A stretch of 64,000 nt of DNA from Bordetella parapertussis (GTDB lineage Bacteria > Pseudomonadota > Gammaproteobacteria > Burkholderiales > Burkholderiaceae_C): assembly GCA_945901125.1 (NCBI GenBank), contig CAMDKD010000003.1, positions 62,001 to 126,000 on the forward strand, read 5' to 3'. The position numbers were made by a program, and so were the translations under genes. This document shows positions 1 to 9,475 of the stretch, in pieces; position 1 is the stretch's first letter; the number at the start of each line of letters is the position of its first letter. Under the pieces are notes generated by a model. It was given only the letters and a program-made list of their open reading frames with translations. It was not told where the DNA came from and searched no databases.

Positions 1-2
1 CA

Positions 3-56
3 CGCATAGGTGGTTTGCAAATACAAGAGATTGTTGGCCAAGACGGCCTGCGGTAA
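3..56 (+). CDS. Possible C-terminal tail of an upstream gene (partial)
   Basis: One frame is open from the window edge to a TAA at 54-56 and reads like a protein end (..LQIQEIVGQDGLR). Eighteen codons are too few to identify a family, and it may be chance. The rest of the first 116 bases holds only the leader of the nicotinamidase gene, with a GGAGAG ribosome-binding site just before its ATG. Confidence 0.25.
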   Translation, partial: RIGGLQIQEIVGQDGLR

Positions 57-116
57 ATCAGAGTTGAGCCAGTTTCCCTACGCACGGGTTGTGCGGTTCT
101 TGATTGGAGAGAGCAA

Positions 117-839
117 ATGAAAGCAGATCGCAGAAAACTTTTGACAGCACTGGGCACCATGGGCGCATTGGGCGCGGTGGCACCTTGGGCTTGGTCGGCC
201 AGCAAAATCAAACCGGGTGAAGACTCGGTGTTGATCGTGGTCGATGTGCAAAATTGTTTTGTTGAAGGTGGTACCTTGCCCGTCGCCAAAGGCTCGGAAG
301 TCGTGCCGGTGATCAACCGCATTTCCAAAGCGTTTGGCAATATCGTGGTGACCCAAGACTGGCACACACAAGGTCACGCTTCTTTCGCATCAGCATACAG
401 CGGCAAAAAGCCTTTTGAAACCACCAAGCTCAGCTACGGCACACAGGTGTTGTGGCCCGACCATTGCGTGCAAGGCACCAAGGACGCAGAGTTGCACAAA
501 GACCTGGCCTTGCCTTCTGCTCAGTTGATCATTCGCAAAGGCTATCACCCCAAGGTCGACAGCTACTCCGCCTTCATGGAAGCCGACGGCAAAACCGCTA
601 CCGGTTTGTCCGGCTATTTGAAACAACGCGGTATCAAGACAGTGTTTGTCACCGGCCTGGCCACCGATTTCTGTGTGGCTTGGACAGCCATGGACGCACG
701 CGCCGCCGGTTTTGAAGTGTCAGTTGTGGAAGACGCTTGCCGTGGCATCGACTTGAACGGCTCACTCGCTGCCGCTTGGAAAAGCATGGCAGACAAAGGC
801 GTTAAGCGTATTCAGTCTGACGACATACAAGTCGGCTGA
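117..839 (+). CDS. Nicotinamidase (isochorismatase-family hydrolase) with Tat-like signal
   Basis: Predicted to hydrolyse nicotinamide to nicotinate and ammonia. The fold signature is clear: catalytic Asp43 (VVDVQN), Lys141 (IRKG) and Cys186 (ATDFC), with metal ligands around Asp81/His83 (TQDWH) and His116 (WPDHC). The first about 28 residues look like a twin-arginine signal (DRRKLLT followed by a Gly/Ala-rich hydrophobic stretch ending AWSA), so the enzyme may act in the periplasm, which is unusual for PncA proteins. The gene lies 23 bp before nicA and very likely shares its transcript, which fits a nicotinamide-to-nicotinate-to-6-hydroxynicotinate route. A pyrazinamidase or other amide hydrolase of the same family is possible. 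The start is backed by GGAGAG. Confidence 0.85.
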   Translation: MKADRRKLLTALGTMGALGAVAPWAWSASKIKPGEDSVLIVVDVQNCFVEGGTLPVAKGSEVVPVINRISKAFGNIVVTQDWHTQGHASFASAYSGKKPFETTKLSYGTQVLWPDHCVQGTKDAELHKDLALPSAQLIIRKGYHPKVDSYSAFMEADGKTATGLSGYLKQRGIKTVFVTGLATDFCVAWTAMDARAAGFEVSVVEDACRGIDLNGSLAAAWKSMADKGVKRIQSDDIQVG

Positions 840-862
840 TCAAGCTTGCACCACTGCCGTAC

Positions 863-1354
863 ATGACTGCGTTGCGTTCAGTGGACGTCACACTCAAGGT
901 CAATCAACGCACTGTTGATTTGTCCTTGAGCAGTGCCGCCACGCTGTTGCATGTGCTGCGCAATGACCTCGGGCTGAACGCGCCCAAATACGGTTGCGGT
1001 TTGGGCGAGTGCGGCGCGTGTACCGTGTTGGTTGACGGCGTACCTGCCCGCGCTTGCGTCATACCTGCGTTGGAAATGCAAGACAGAGACATCACCACTT
1101 TGGAAGGTCTGGGCGATGCGAACAACCCGCACCCGGTACAACAGGCTTTCATAGATACCCAGGCCGCGCAATGCGGCTATTGTTTGAATGGCATGCTGAT
1201 GATGACCGTGGCCTTGTTGCGCCGCCATCCGCATCCCACCGACGAGCAAATTCGACAGGCTTTATTGGCCAATTTGTGCCGTTGCGGCACGCATATTGAA
1301 ATCATCGCCGCTGTGCACCGTGCGGCTGAATTAATGAGCGCACACACCTCATGA
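863..1354 (+). CDS. nicA: Nicotinate dehydrogenase small (2Fe-2S) subunit, NicA-like
   Basis: Small iron-sulfur subunit of a xanthine-dehydrogenase-family hydroxylase. The plant-type 2Fe-2S cluster motif CGLGECGACTV is followed by a second cluster domain with CGYC and CRCG. The 163-residue length is normal for the family. It passes electrons from the molybdenum site of the large subunit to the haem domains. It overlaps the nicB start by four bases (ATGA). The pairing with a tri-haem large subunit and a nicotinamidase points to nicotinate as substrate, as in Pseudomonas putida NicAB. Isoquinoline 1-oxidoreductase is the main alternative, and sequence alone does not separate the two. No export signal is visible. 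Confidence 0.8.
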   Translation: MTALRSVDVTLKVNQRTVDLSLSSAATLLHVLRNDLGLNAPKYGCGLGECGACTVLVDGVPARACVIPALEMQDRDITTLEGLGDANNPHPVQQAFIDTQAAQCGYCLNGMLMMTVALLRRHPHPTDEQIRQALLANLCRCGTHIEIIAAVHRAAELMSAHTS

Positions 1355-4300
1355 GCATGCGCGCAGCACAGGTGCACAGCCGCGCAGATATTTTCCAGGC
1401 ACAAGGGGTGTTGCGCATTGTGCGTTCGCCTTTGCCGCTCGCGCCGACGGTACCGGGTCAACCTGCTTTTGTGTACAGCACAGCGGACGAAGGCGCGGAA
1501 TGTTTCATCGCGCTGTGGGACGACGGCAGCGTTACCGCGCTGCATGGGCATGTGGATTTAGGCACAGGCTTGCGCACCGCGCTCACGCAAATCGTCGCCG
1601 AAGAATTGTCGCTGTCGCCATCGCGGGTTCACATGTTGATGGGCATGACCGGCGTATCGCCCAACCAAGGCGCGACGATTGCCAGCGCTTCTATACAAGT
1701 ACACGCCGCACCTTTGCGCGCAGCCGCCGCGCAAGCCACGCAATGGTTGTTGCTGCAAGCCGCGCGTTTATGGGTCCTGCCTGTTAAAGAGCTGCGATTG
1801 ACTGAAGCAGGCATTCAAGCCGCAGACCGCCCGCCAGTTCCCTGGGGAAATTTGCTCAAAGGTTTGAATGTTGAGTTGAACCTGAATTTAGAAACACCGC
1901 TTAAGCCTGTCGAAGAACACAGTGTGTCAGGCCAAAGTTTGCCGCGCATAGACATTCCTGCCAAGGTGTTTGGTGAATTGGTGTTTGTGCACGACATGCG
2001 CTTGCCCGGTATGTTGCACGGGCGTGTGGTGAGGCCGCCTTATGCGGGTGCGGACAGCGGTGACTTCATAGGCAAAACACTGGAACGCGTGGATGCGCAA
2101 TCCATTGCGCACATACCCGGCATACGCTCGGTGGTGGTGCAAGCCGACTTTGTCGGCATTGTTGCCGAGCGCGAGGAACACGCCGAGCAAGCCATGCGTG
2201 AACTCACTGTGGTGTGGAAGCCGTGGCCGGGCATGCCGGATGTGTCTGACGCGGAAAACGCGATCCGCCGTAACCCGTCAACCGCACGGCAGTTGATCAA
2301 CGATGGCGATGTGGAACAGGCATTGAGCGATGCTGGGCAACAATTGCAACGCACTTATGTGTGGCCTTACCAATTGCATGCTTCTATCGGTCCGTCGTGT
2401 GCGGTGGCGCATTGGCAGCCGGTGCAGGAAACCGAGTCGCCGTATCAACTTCGCATTTGGGCCGGCACACAAAACCCGCACGCTTTGCGCGCCGATATTG
2501 CGCTGCTGTGCGGGCTGAGTGATACGCAAGTGGATGTGGTGCGCATGGAAGCCGCCGGTTGCTACGGTCGCAATGGCGCGGATGATGTGGCCGCAGATGC
2601 AGCACTGTTGTCCAAAGCTGTCGGTGCGCCGGTGCGTGTGCAACTCAGCCGCGAGCAGGAACATCTGTGGGAGCCCAAGGGCGCAGCCCAACTCATGCAG
2701 GTGCAAGGTGGTTTGTCTCTCGGCGGCGAACCCAGTGGTTATGACTTTCAAACCTCTTACCCGTCGAATGGTGCCACCACGCTGGCGCTGTTACTGACGC
2801 GCACGGTAGAGCCTTTAGCACGTGCCTTCGAAATGGGTGACCGCACCGCGCGTCCGCCTTATGACTATGCTGATATGCGAGTTACCGTCAACGACATGCC
2901 GCCCATCTTGCGTGCCTCATGGTTGCGCGGTGTGTCGGCCTTGCCGAATGCATTCGCGCATGAAAGCTTTATGGATGAACTGGCGACTGCGGCTGGCGTT
3001 GATCCGCTGCAATACCGCTTGGCGCACATGTCGGACGTGCGTGCCAAAGAAATGCTGCAGGCCACTGCCGACAAAGCCGGTTGGAAGCCGCATACACAGC
3101 CGCAACAACAAGCTGCACAAGGCGAATGGCTGCAAGGCCAAGGCGTGGCCTATGCAAGATACACGCACAGCAAATGGCCGGGCTTTGGTGCGGCATGGGC
3201 GGCGTGGGTGGCAGATGTTCAAGTGAACAAAACCACGGGTGAAGTACAGGTCAAACGCGTGGTGGTCGGGCATGACGCAGGCCGCGTCATCAACCCCAAA
3301 GGCGTAAAGCAACAAGTGCACGGCAATGTGTTGCAAACCACCAGCCGTGCTTTGTTTGAGCAAATACAAACCGACAGCGTGGACGGCAGTGTGACCAGCG
3401 CCGATTGGGGCAGTTACCCGATATTGAATTTCAGACAAGTGCCGGTGATTGAAGTGGTGCAAATGCCGCGTCCGCTGCAAGATCCTTTAGGCGCTGGTGA
3501 GTCGTCTTCTGTGCCCGGTACAGCAGCGATTGCAAATGCAATTTTTGATGCCACCGGCGTGCGCTTTCGCAACCCGCCTTTCACACCGGAAGTGGTGCGC
3601 GCGGCGCTCAACCCTTTGGCCGCACCAGCTACACCAACACCGCAAGCCGAACAAGTCATGCCTGATGTGCCGCGATCAAAGCAACCGGGTTTGCTCAGCG
3701 GCTGGCGTTGGCAACAGTTAAGCGGTGTGTTGTTTGCAACGCTGGCTGTGGGCGCAGCGCTTGTGGGTTGGCGCAGTGTATTGCCGCGCGTCACAACAGC
3801 AAGTGCTTCGTTTTCAGCAGCGCAAGTCGAGCGGGGCGCGCAATTGGCCGCCATGGGTAATTGCGTCAGTTGCCACACGGCAGAGCAGGGTGCGCCTCTT
3901 GCTGGCGGCCAAGCCTTTGTAACGCCATACGGTACGGTTTACAGCAGCAACCTCAGCCCCGACCCAGAGACTGGCATAGGCGCATGGTCTTACCAGGCGT
4001 TTGCGCGTGCCATGCGCGAAGGCGTGTCGCGCGATGGCCATGCCTTGTATCCCGTGTTTCCGTTCACATCGTTTGCGCGCATGAGCGATGAAGACATGAC
4101 CGCGCTTTACGCCTGGTTGATGACGCAAACACCGGTTGCGCAAACCACACCTGCGCCAGACATGGTGTTGGGTTTCAACATGCGCCCCTTATTGTCCGTT
4201 TGGAATGCGGTGTTTCATCAAGACAGAGCAGACCGCTACGACAGCAGCCAAACCCCGCAATGGAACCGGGGCGAGTATCTGGTGAATGGGGTGGCGCATT

Positions 4301-4980
4301 GCGGCGCATGCCACACACCGCGCAATCTGATGGGCGCTGAGCAAAAGCAAACCGCGTACATGCAAGGCGCATGGGTGGACGGATGGCAGGCACCTGCGTT
4401 GACTGGCTTTAACCAATCACCCATGCCTTGGCGCGAACAGGATTTTTTCAATTACCTGAGCAAAGGCCATACAGGGTTTCACGGCACGGCCAACGGACCG
4501 ATGGCGCAAGTGGTGCGTAATTTGCAAACCGTGCCTGAGCAAGACATACAAGCAATGGCGGTGTATTTGGCTTCGTTGAACCCTTCAGCGGCTTCCCTAG
4601 ATGTCGCGGCTTTCAATACACGCGCCATGGCGCAGGTGACTTTTGCGGCAGACCATCTGCCCTTGCCGGATGCAGCAGCCAGGCAGTTTGCAGGCAGCTG
4701 CAGCGCCTGCCACCATGACGGCGACGGCCCGCAACTGTTGGGCGTGAATCAGCCGCTGGCGCTCAACGGTAATTTGCACAGCGACAGCCCGGCGAATCTG
4801 GTGAATGTGATTTTGCACGGCGTGCAACAACCGGCGTCGCGCGACATAGGTTTTATGCCGGGGTTTGAGCAGAGTTTGAGCAAACCGCAAATCATTGCGC
4901 TGGTGCAATGGATGCGACAGCGTTATGCGCCGGGCAAGCCGGCGTGGACAGAGGAAGAGATCACTAAGGTGATGAATTAA
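1351..4980 (+). CDS. nicB: Nicotinate dehydrogenase large subunit, molybdopterin domain fused to tri-haem cytochrome c, NicB-like
   Basis: A 1209-residue fusion. Residues about 30-755 form the molybdopterin-binding xanthine-dehydrogenase/isoquinoline-oxidoreductase beta region (QGATIASASIQ, LGAGESSSVPGTAAIANA). A Pro-rich linker and one membrane segment (about 791-810, GVLFATLAVGAALVGW) follow. The C-terminal part has three c-type haem motifs: CVSCH at 838, CGACH at 984 and CSACH at 1117. This is the architecture described for P. putida NicB, which hydroxylates nicotinate to 6-hydroxynicotinate and delivers electrons to the respiratory chain. The gene overlaps nicA by ATGA and is followed after two bases by def. 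The molybdenum domain has no signal peptide, so it may sit in the cytoplasm with the haems outside. Confidence 0.82.
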   Translation: MSMRAAQVHSRADIFQAQGVLRIVRSPLPLAPTVPGQPAFVYSTADEGAECFIALWDDGSVTALHGHVDLGTGLRTALTQIVAEELSLSPSRVHMLMGMTGVSPNQGATIASASIQVHAAPLRAAAAQATQWLLLQAARLWVLPVKELRLTEAGIQAADRPPVPWGNLLKGLNVELNLNLETPLKPVEEHSVSGQSLPRIDIPAKVFGELVFVHDMRLPGMLHGRVVRPPYAGADSGDFIGKTLERVDAQSIAHIPGIRSVVVQADFVGIVAEREEHAEQAMRELTVVWKPWPGMPDVSDAENAIRRNPSTARQLINDGDVEQALSDAGQQLQRTYVWPYQLHASIGPSCAVAHWQPVQETESPYQLRIWAGTQNPHALRADIALLCGLSDTQVDVVRMEAAGCYGRNGADDVAADAALLSKAVGAPVRVQLSREQEHLWEPKGAAQLMQVQGGLSLGGEPSGYDFQTSYPSNGATTLALLLTRTVEPLARAFEMGDRTARPPYDYADMRVTVNDMPPILRASWLRGVSALPNAFAHESFMDELATAAGVDPLQYRLAHMSDVRAKEMLQATADKAGWKPHTQPQQQAAQGEWLQGQGVAYARYTHSKWPGFGAAWAAWVADVQVNKTTGEVQVKRVVVGHDAGRVINPKGVKQQVHGNVLQTTSRALFEQIQTDSVDGSVTSADWGSYPILNFRQVPVIEVVQMPRPLQDPLGAGESSSVPGTAAIANAIFDATGVRFRNPPFTPEVVRAALNPLAAPATPTPQAEQVMPDVPRSKQPGLLSGWRWQQLSGVLFATLAVGAALVGWRSVLPRVTTASASFSAAQVERGAQLAAMGNCVSCHTAEQGAPLAGGQAFVTPYGTVYSSNLSPDPETGIGAWSYQAFARAMREGVSRDGHALYPVFPFTSFARMSDEDMTALYAWLMTQTPVAQTTPAPDMVLGFNMRPLLSVWNAVFHQDRADRYDSSQTPQWNRGEYLVNGVAHCGACHTPRNLMGAEQKQTAYMQGAWVDGWQAPALTGFNQSPMPWREQDFFNYLSKGHTGFHGTANGPMAQVVRNLQTVPEQDIQAMAVYLASLNPSAASLDVAAFNTRAMAQVTFAADHLPLPDAAARQFAGSCSACHHDGDGPQLLGVNQPLALNGNLHSDSPANLVNVILHGVQQPASRDIGFMPGFEQSLSKPQIIALVQWMRQRYAPGKPAWTEEEITKVMN

Positions 4981-4982
4981 CG

Positions 4983-5522
4983 ATGACTATCCGCGAGATT
5001 CTCAAAATGGGTGACCCCCGACTGCTGCAAATCGCAGAGCCGGTGAAAGCATTTGATACACCCGAGTTGCATGCACTCATCCATGACATGCGCGAGACCA
5101 TGGCTGCGGTGAATGGCGCAGGGCTGGCAGCACCGCAAATTGGGGTGAACCTGCAACTCGTCATCTTCGGCAGCGACCACATCAACCCGCGTTACCCCGA
5201 CCGGCCCTTGGTGCCCAAAACCGTATTGATCAACCCGGTGATCACGCCCATAGGTAAAGATGAAGAGCAGGACTGGGAAGGGTGTTTGTCAGTGCCCGGT
5301 TTGCGCGGCATGGTGCCAAGGTGGGCGCATATTTGCTACACAGGGTTTGATGAAACGGGCAACCTCATCGATCGCACGGTTGACAGCTTTCATGCGCGCG
5401 TGGTGCAACACGAATGCGATCACTTGATAGGCAAGCTCTACCCGATGCGCGTGCGGGACTTCACGCAGTTTGGTTACACCGAGGTGTTGTTTCCGGAGAT
5501 CGGGGATGTGGAAGATGATTGA
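4983..5522 (+). CDS. def: Peptide deformylase
   Basis: Removes the formyl group from the initiator methionine of nascent proteins. All three family motifs are present: GAGLAAPQIG, EGCLSVPG and QHECDHL (HExDH metal site). The length of 179 residues is typical. It starts two bases after the nicB stop, so it is probably read from the nic transcript. That is an odd place for a housekeeping enzyme, which usually sits beside fmt, so this may be a second copy. It converges with the HicB gene, three bases away. Confidence 0.93.
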   Translation: MTIREILKMGDPRLLQIAEPVKAFDTPELHALIHDMRETMAAVNGAGLAAPQIGVNLQLVIFGSDHINPRYPDRPLVPKTVLINPVITPIGKDEEQDWEGCLSVPGLRGMVPRWAHICYTGFDETGNLIDRTVDSFHARVVQHECDHLIGKLYPMRVRDFTQFGYTEVLFPEIGDVEDD

Positions 5523-5525
5523 GGT

Positions 5526-5903
5526 TTAGGCCACAAGACGTTGGCGCTGAATAGGCTTGGTTGTTTTTCTTGTCTCATTCAAGTAAGCCGTCAAGGCCGC
5601 AACCACCACGGCATTGATAGAGGTATCGGTTTGCAATGCATTCATTGCTATGCGTCTGTGCAGGTCTTCGCCAACCCGCACATTGAACTGACCTGTCAAG
5701 GTTTTATCCGGTTCTTTGTCCAGTTTCTTGCAGGATGCCAAGTAATCATTCACGGCCGATTCAAACTGTTTTTCCAGCGCTTTGAGGGTCGTAGCCTCGT
5801 AAGTCACCAAGTCGTTGATAAACATAATTTTTCCGTGAAGCACGCCGTCTTCAACAGAAGTTTCAACAGAGCCTTGGTAGCCTTTGTAGGTGTAGGTTTC
5901 CAT
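5526..5903 (-). CDS. HicB-family protein, orphan antitoxin-like
   Basis: The N-terminal half (METYTYKGYQGSV... LVTYEATTLKALEKQFESAV) matches the HicB-like RNase H fold. The C-terminal half (GQFNVRVGEDLHRRIAMNAL... SINAVVVAALTAYL) is a ribbon-helix-helix DNA-binding domain. The start at 5903 is chosen because AAGGA lies seven bases upstream; ATG at 5909 is too close to that site. No HicA toxin ORF is visible within several hundred bases on either strand, so it is either a solitary regulator or a remnant. A palindrome about 85 bp upstream could be its operator. Acting as a DNA-binding repressor is an inference. Confidence 0.75.
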   Translation of the reverse strand: METYTYKGYQGSVETSVEDGVLHGKIMFINDLVTYEATTLKALEKQFESAVNDYLASCKKLDKEPDKTLTGQFNVRVGEDLHRRIAMNALQTDTSINAVVVAALTAYLNETRKTTKPIQRQRLVA

Positions 5904-5986
5904 GTTCATATCCTTGCGCGTCAAAACAATTGCAGTTTTTGAAGCGTTTTCAAATATGTTGACATGGTAATTCAGTTCATTCAAAT

Positions 5987-6011
5987 TTTGTAACTATTTT
6001 TCGGTTACAAA
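5987..6011. repeat. 8-bp inverted repeat upstream of the HicB gene
   Basis: TTTGTAAC and GTTACAAA are separated by nine bases in the AT-rich gap 5910-6159 between the HicB gene and hsdR. It could be the HicB operator or a weak hairpin after hsdR; there is no T-run on the hsdR side. I see no gene in the rest of this gap. Confidence 0.5.
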
Positions 6012-6159
6012 TTCTCGTGTTGCATAAAATCTACTTGGTCAGGCATTGCAGCTTTGGTTCAGCAGTCGACAATTCTTGAATGCCAGATGAATAGAACGCG
6101 TAAGTTCCGATCAGGTAATTATTGAGTTTAAATAAAGGCGTTATATGTTGAATAAGTAA

Positions 6160-9100
6160 TCACATCGCCCAATGCGCTGACAGCAATTCCGCTTGCGCCA
6201 AAACGGTTTGCACGGCTGCATCTGCAAGGTCAGGCGGGTAACCGTATTTATTCAATATGCGCTTGACCATGACTCTAATTTTTGAACGCGCACCCTCACG
6301 CAAATTCCAGTCAATGGTCACGCTTTTCTTCACTTGGCTGATCAACTCGGCGGCGATGAAGCGCAGTTTGTCGTCACCCATGGCCATGACGGCACTTTCA
6401 TTGGCAGCCAGTGCGTCGTAAAAAGCCACTTCGTCTTCACTCAAACCAAGGTCTTCGCCGCGCTTGCCTGCTGCGTCAAGTTCTTTGGCTAAGGCAATCA
6501 TTTCTTCCAGCACTTGCATGGTGCTGATGGCGCGGTTGTGATACGCATTCAATGTTTTTTTCAGCTTGTCGCTGAACACTTGGCTTTGCACCAGGTTGCG
6601 TTTGGCGCGCACTTTCAGTTCGTCTTTCAGCAGTTTTTCCAGCAACTCGGCGGCCACGTTTTTGTGTTGCAAGCCGCGCACCTCGGCTAGAAACTGCTCG
6701 CTCAAAATGCTGATATCGGGCTTGCGCAAACCGGCGGCAGTGAACACATCAATCACCTGCCCTTCGGTGGTGATGGCTTTGCTTACCAACTGGCGAATGG
6801 CCGCGTCGAGTTGATCCGGCGTTTTGGCTCCGGCGCTTTGTTGCTTATTCAGCGCGGCTTGCAGCGCCTGAAAAAACGACACATCGTCGCGCAGCGCCGT
6901 GGCCTCGTCGCTGGCAGCGCACAGCACAAACGCGCGGGACAACTCGGTCACTACTTTCACCCAGCGCTTCTTTCCATCATCCAGTTGCAGGATATGTTCT
7001 TGCCCGGCGGGTATCAGCGACAAGCGTTGCGCAGGTGTGCCGGTTGTCCAAACGCTCCAATGAAAGCCGTGCAACATGGCGCAGGCGACTTCGTGTTTTT
7101 CTTGAAGCACAGCCACGGCTTGCGCGGTATCCAGCGTGGGACTGCCTTGGCCGCCGCTTTCGGTGTAGTTGGCCAAAGCGCGTTTGAGTTGATCGGCCAG
7201 CCCCAAATAGTCCACCACCAGGCCGCCGGGCTTGTCGCCGAACACGCGGTTCACGCGGGCTATGGCTTGCATTAAGCCGTGCCCTTGCATGGGTTTGTCT
7301 GCGTACAGCGTATGCAGGCAAGGTGCATCAAAACCGGTGAGCCACATATCGCGCACGATGACGATGCGAAACGGGTCTGCGGGGTTTTTAAACTGGTGCG
7401 CCAAGTCGCGGCGCTTGTCTTTGTTGCGTATATGCGGCTGCCATTCGGGGCCATCGTCAGCGCTGCCTGTCATCACCACTTTCACCACACAGGCTTTGCC
7501 TGCATCAGTGGCTTCGCTGTCGTCGCCAGGCGTACCGGCCCATTCAGGACGAAGTTTGATGAGTGTATTGAACATGTCCACCGCAATGCGCCTGCTCATG
7601 CACACCACCATGGCTTTGCCACTGAGCGCCTCTTGGCGCTTTTCAAAATGCGCCACCAAGTCTGCGGCTACCAGTGCAATGCGTTTGGGGTCACCCACCA
7701 AGGCTTCCAGCGCTGCCCATTTGGTCTTCAGCTTTTCTTTGTGGCCCAGTTCTTCACCTTCGGTGATGTCGTCAAACTCAGCGTCCAGCGCGGGTAGGGC
7801 TTGGGCGTTCAAGCTGAGTTTGGAAATGCGGCTTTCGTAATAGATAGGCTTGGTTGCCTCGTCGGCCACAGCGCGTTGAATGTCGTAAATACTGATGTAG
7901 TCGCCAAACACAGCGCGGGTATTCGCATCTGTTTTTTCGATGGGCGTGCCGGTGAAGCCTATGAAGGAAGCATGGGGTAGTGCATCGCGCAAATTGCTGG
8001 CAAAGCCGTATTGCATGGTGCCGGTCTTTTCATTCACACGCCCGCCAAAACCGTATTGGCTGCGGTGCGCCTCATCGGCGATGACGACGATGTTGCGCCG
8101 TGCACTCAGCGCGGGCATGGCCTCGCCGCGCTCGGGCATGAACTTGTGGATGGTGGTGAAAACCACGCCACCGCTGGCACGCATTAGCAAATCGCGTAAA
8201 TGATCGCGCCCGGCGGCTTGCACCGGCATTTGACCTAGCAAACTATGGCAACGTTGAAACTGGCCGAACAACTGGTCATCTAAATCGTTGCGGTCGGTCA
8301 GCACCACCAGCGTGGGGTTTTGCATGGCCGGGTGTTGCACCACTTGCGCCGCGTAAAACAACATGGAATAGCTCTTGCCGCTGCCCTGCGTATGCCAAAC
8401 CACACCGGCGCGTCGGTCACCCGGTTGACCGCCGTGCATGCGCCCGGCCCAGTATGTGCCTGCAGTCTCATGTGCGCTAAGCCCGTCGGCCAAAGGCTGC
8501 ATGCCACTGGCACGCACGGTCTCAGCTACAGCGGCATTCACCGCGTGAAACTGGTGATAGCCCGCCACGATTTTGTGCAAGCTGCCAGTGTCCGGGTCTT
8601 CTTCAAACACGATGAAGTGTTGCAGCAATTGCAAAAAGCGCTGCGGCATGAACACGCCTTGCGCCAACACTTCCAGCTCTAAGGTGCCGGGTGGCGCTTC
8701 GCTGTGGCCGTCTATGGTGCGCCACACCTTGAACCATTCCTGACTGGCAGTTACAGAGCCAATGCGTGCTTGCAAACCATCGCTGACCACCAGCACCGCG
8801 TTGTAGTGCAAGAGCGCGGGAATCTGCGCTTTATAAGTTTGCAACTGTGCGTAGGCAGACCAAATGGTGGCGTCTTCGTCGGTGGCGTTTTTCAGCTCAA
8901 TCAGCGCCAGCGGCAGACCGTTGACAAATACCACCACGTCCGGGCGACGGTTGTGCTGGCCGTCGATGACGGTGAACTGGTTGACCACCAGCCAGTCATT
9001 CGCCTGCGTGTGTTGCCAGTCCAGCAACCACACCGGCGCGTGCGCTGTGCTGCCGTCAGGCCGCAGGTATTCCACCGGCACACCGCTGCGCAACATCTGC

Positions 9101-9366
9101 GTGAACGCGCGGTTACTTTGCACCAGCGAATGCTGCCCCACTTGCAAGACCTTGGCGCAGGCCTCGTCCAGCGCCTGCGGCGGCACATGCGGGTTGATGC
9201 GCGACAAAGCGGTACGCAGCCGACCGGCCAACACCACATCTGTAAATCTGCTGCGCTCTGCCAAGTCTTCGCCCGGCGCAATGTCCGGACCGTGCGCCAC
9301 CGAGTAGCCCATCTCGGCAAACCAGGAGAGGGTGGCGGTTTCTACGGTGGATTCACTGATCGACAT
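6160..9366 (-). CDS. hsdR: Type I restriction enzyme R subunit (HsdR)
   Basis: ATP-dependent translocase and endonuclease subunit. An N-terminal PD-(D/E)XK-type nuclease core is visible (RPDVVVFVNGLPLALIELKN, about residues 140-160). It is followed by the SF2 motor with Walker A GSGKS in VWHTQGSGKSYSM, the DEAH-like box VVIADEAHRSQYG and motif III FTGTPIE. The 1068-residue length is normal. It is the most distal hsd gene, separated from hsdS by the deaminase-fusion gene and a 76-residue ORF. No strong ribosome-binding site precedes the ATG. No frameshift is seen, so the enzyme is probably functional with the HsdM and HsdS in this island. Confidence 0.95.
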   Translation of the reverse strand: MSISESTVETATLSWFAEMGYSVAHGPDIAPGEDLAERSRFTDVVLAGRLRTALSRINPHVPPQALDEACAKVLQVGQHSLVQSNRAFTQMLRSGVPVEYLRPDGSTAHAPVWLLDWQHTQANDWLVVNQFTVIDGQHNRRPDVVVFVNGLPLALIELKNATDEDATIWSAYAQLQTYKAQIPALLHYNAVLVVSDGLQARIGSVTASQEWFKVWRTIDGHSEAPPGTLELEVLAQGVFMPQRFLQLLQHFIVFEEDPDTGSLHKIVAGYHQFHAVNAAVAETVRASGMQPLADGLSAHETAGTYWAGRMHGGQPGDRRAGVVWHTQGSGKSYSMLFYAAQVVQHPAMQNPTLVVLTDRNDLDDQLFGQFQRCHSLLGQMPVQAAGRDHLRDLLMRASGGVVFTTIHKFMPERGEAMPALSARRNIVVIADEAHRSQYGFGGRVNEKTGTMQYGFASNLRDALPHASFIGFTGTPIEKTDANTRAVFGDYISIYDIQRAVADEATKPIYYESRISKLSLNAQALPALDAEFDDITEGEELGHKEKLKTKWAALEALVGDPKRIALVAADLVAHFEKRQEALSGKAMVVCMSRRIAVDMFNTLIKLRPEWAGTPGDDSEATDAGKACVVKVVMTGSADDGPEWQPHIRNKDKRRDLAHQFKNPADPFRIVIVRDMWLTGFDAPCLHTLYADKPMQGHGLMQAIARVNRVFGDKPGGLVVDYLGLADQLKRALANYTESGGQGSPTLDTAQAVAVLQEKHEVACAMLHGFHWSVWTTGTPAQRLSLIPAGQEHILQLDDGKKRWVKVVTELSRAFVLCAASDEATALRDDVSFFQALQAALNKQQSAGAKTPDQLDAAIRQLVSKAITTEGQVIDVFTAAGLRKPDISILSEQFLAEVRGLQHKNVAAELLEKLLKDELKVRAKRNLVQSQVFSDKLKKTLNAYHNRAISTMQVLEEMIALAKELDAAGKRGEDLGLSEDEVAFYDALAANESAVMAMGDDKLRFIAAELISQVKKSVTIDWNLREGARSKIRVMVKRILNKYGYPPDLADAAVQTVLAQAELLSAHWAM

Positions 9367-9475
9367 AAAGTCGAATGCTATTACCTTTTTTGCAATTTAT
9401 TTTTTGAAAATATTCAAATAGTTCAATATATGGAGATAAATGAAACAGCCTTGGCCCTAGCTAAAAAAACGTGCA

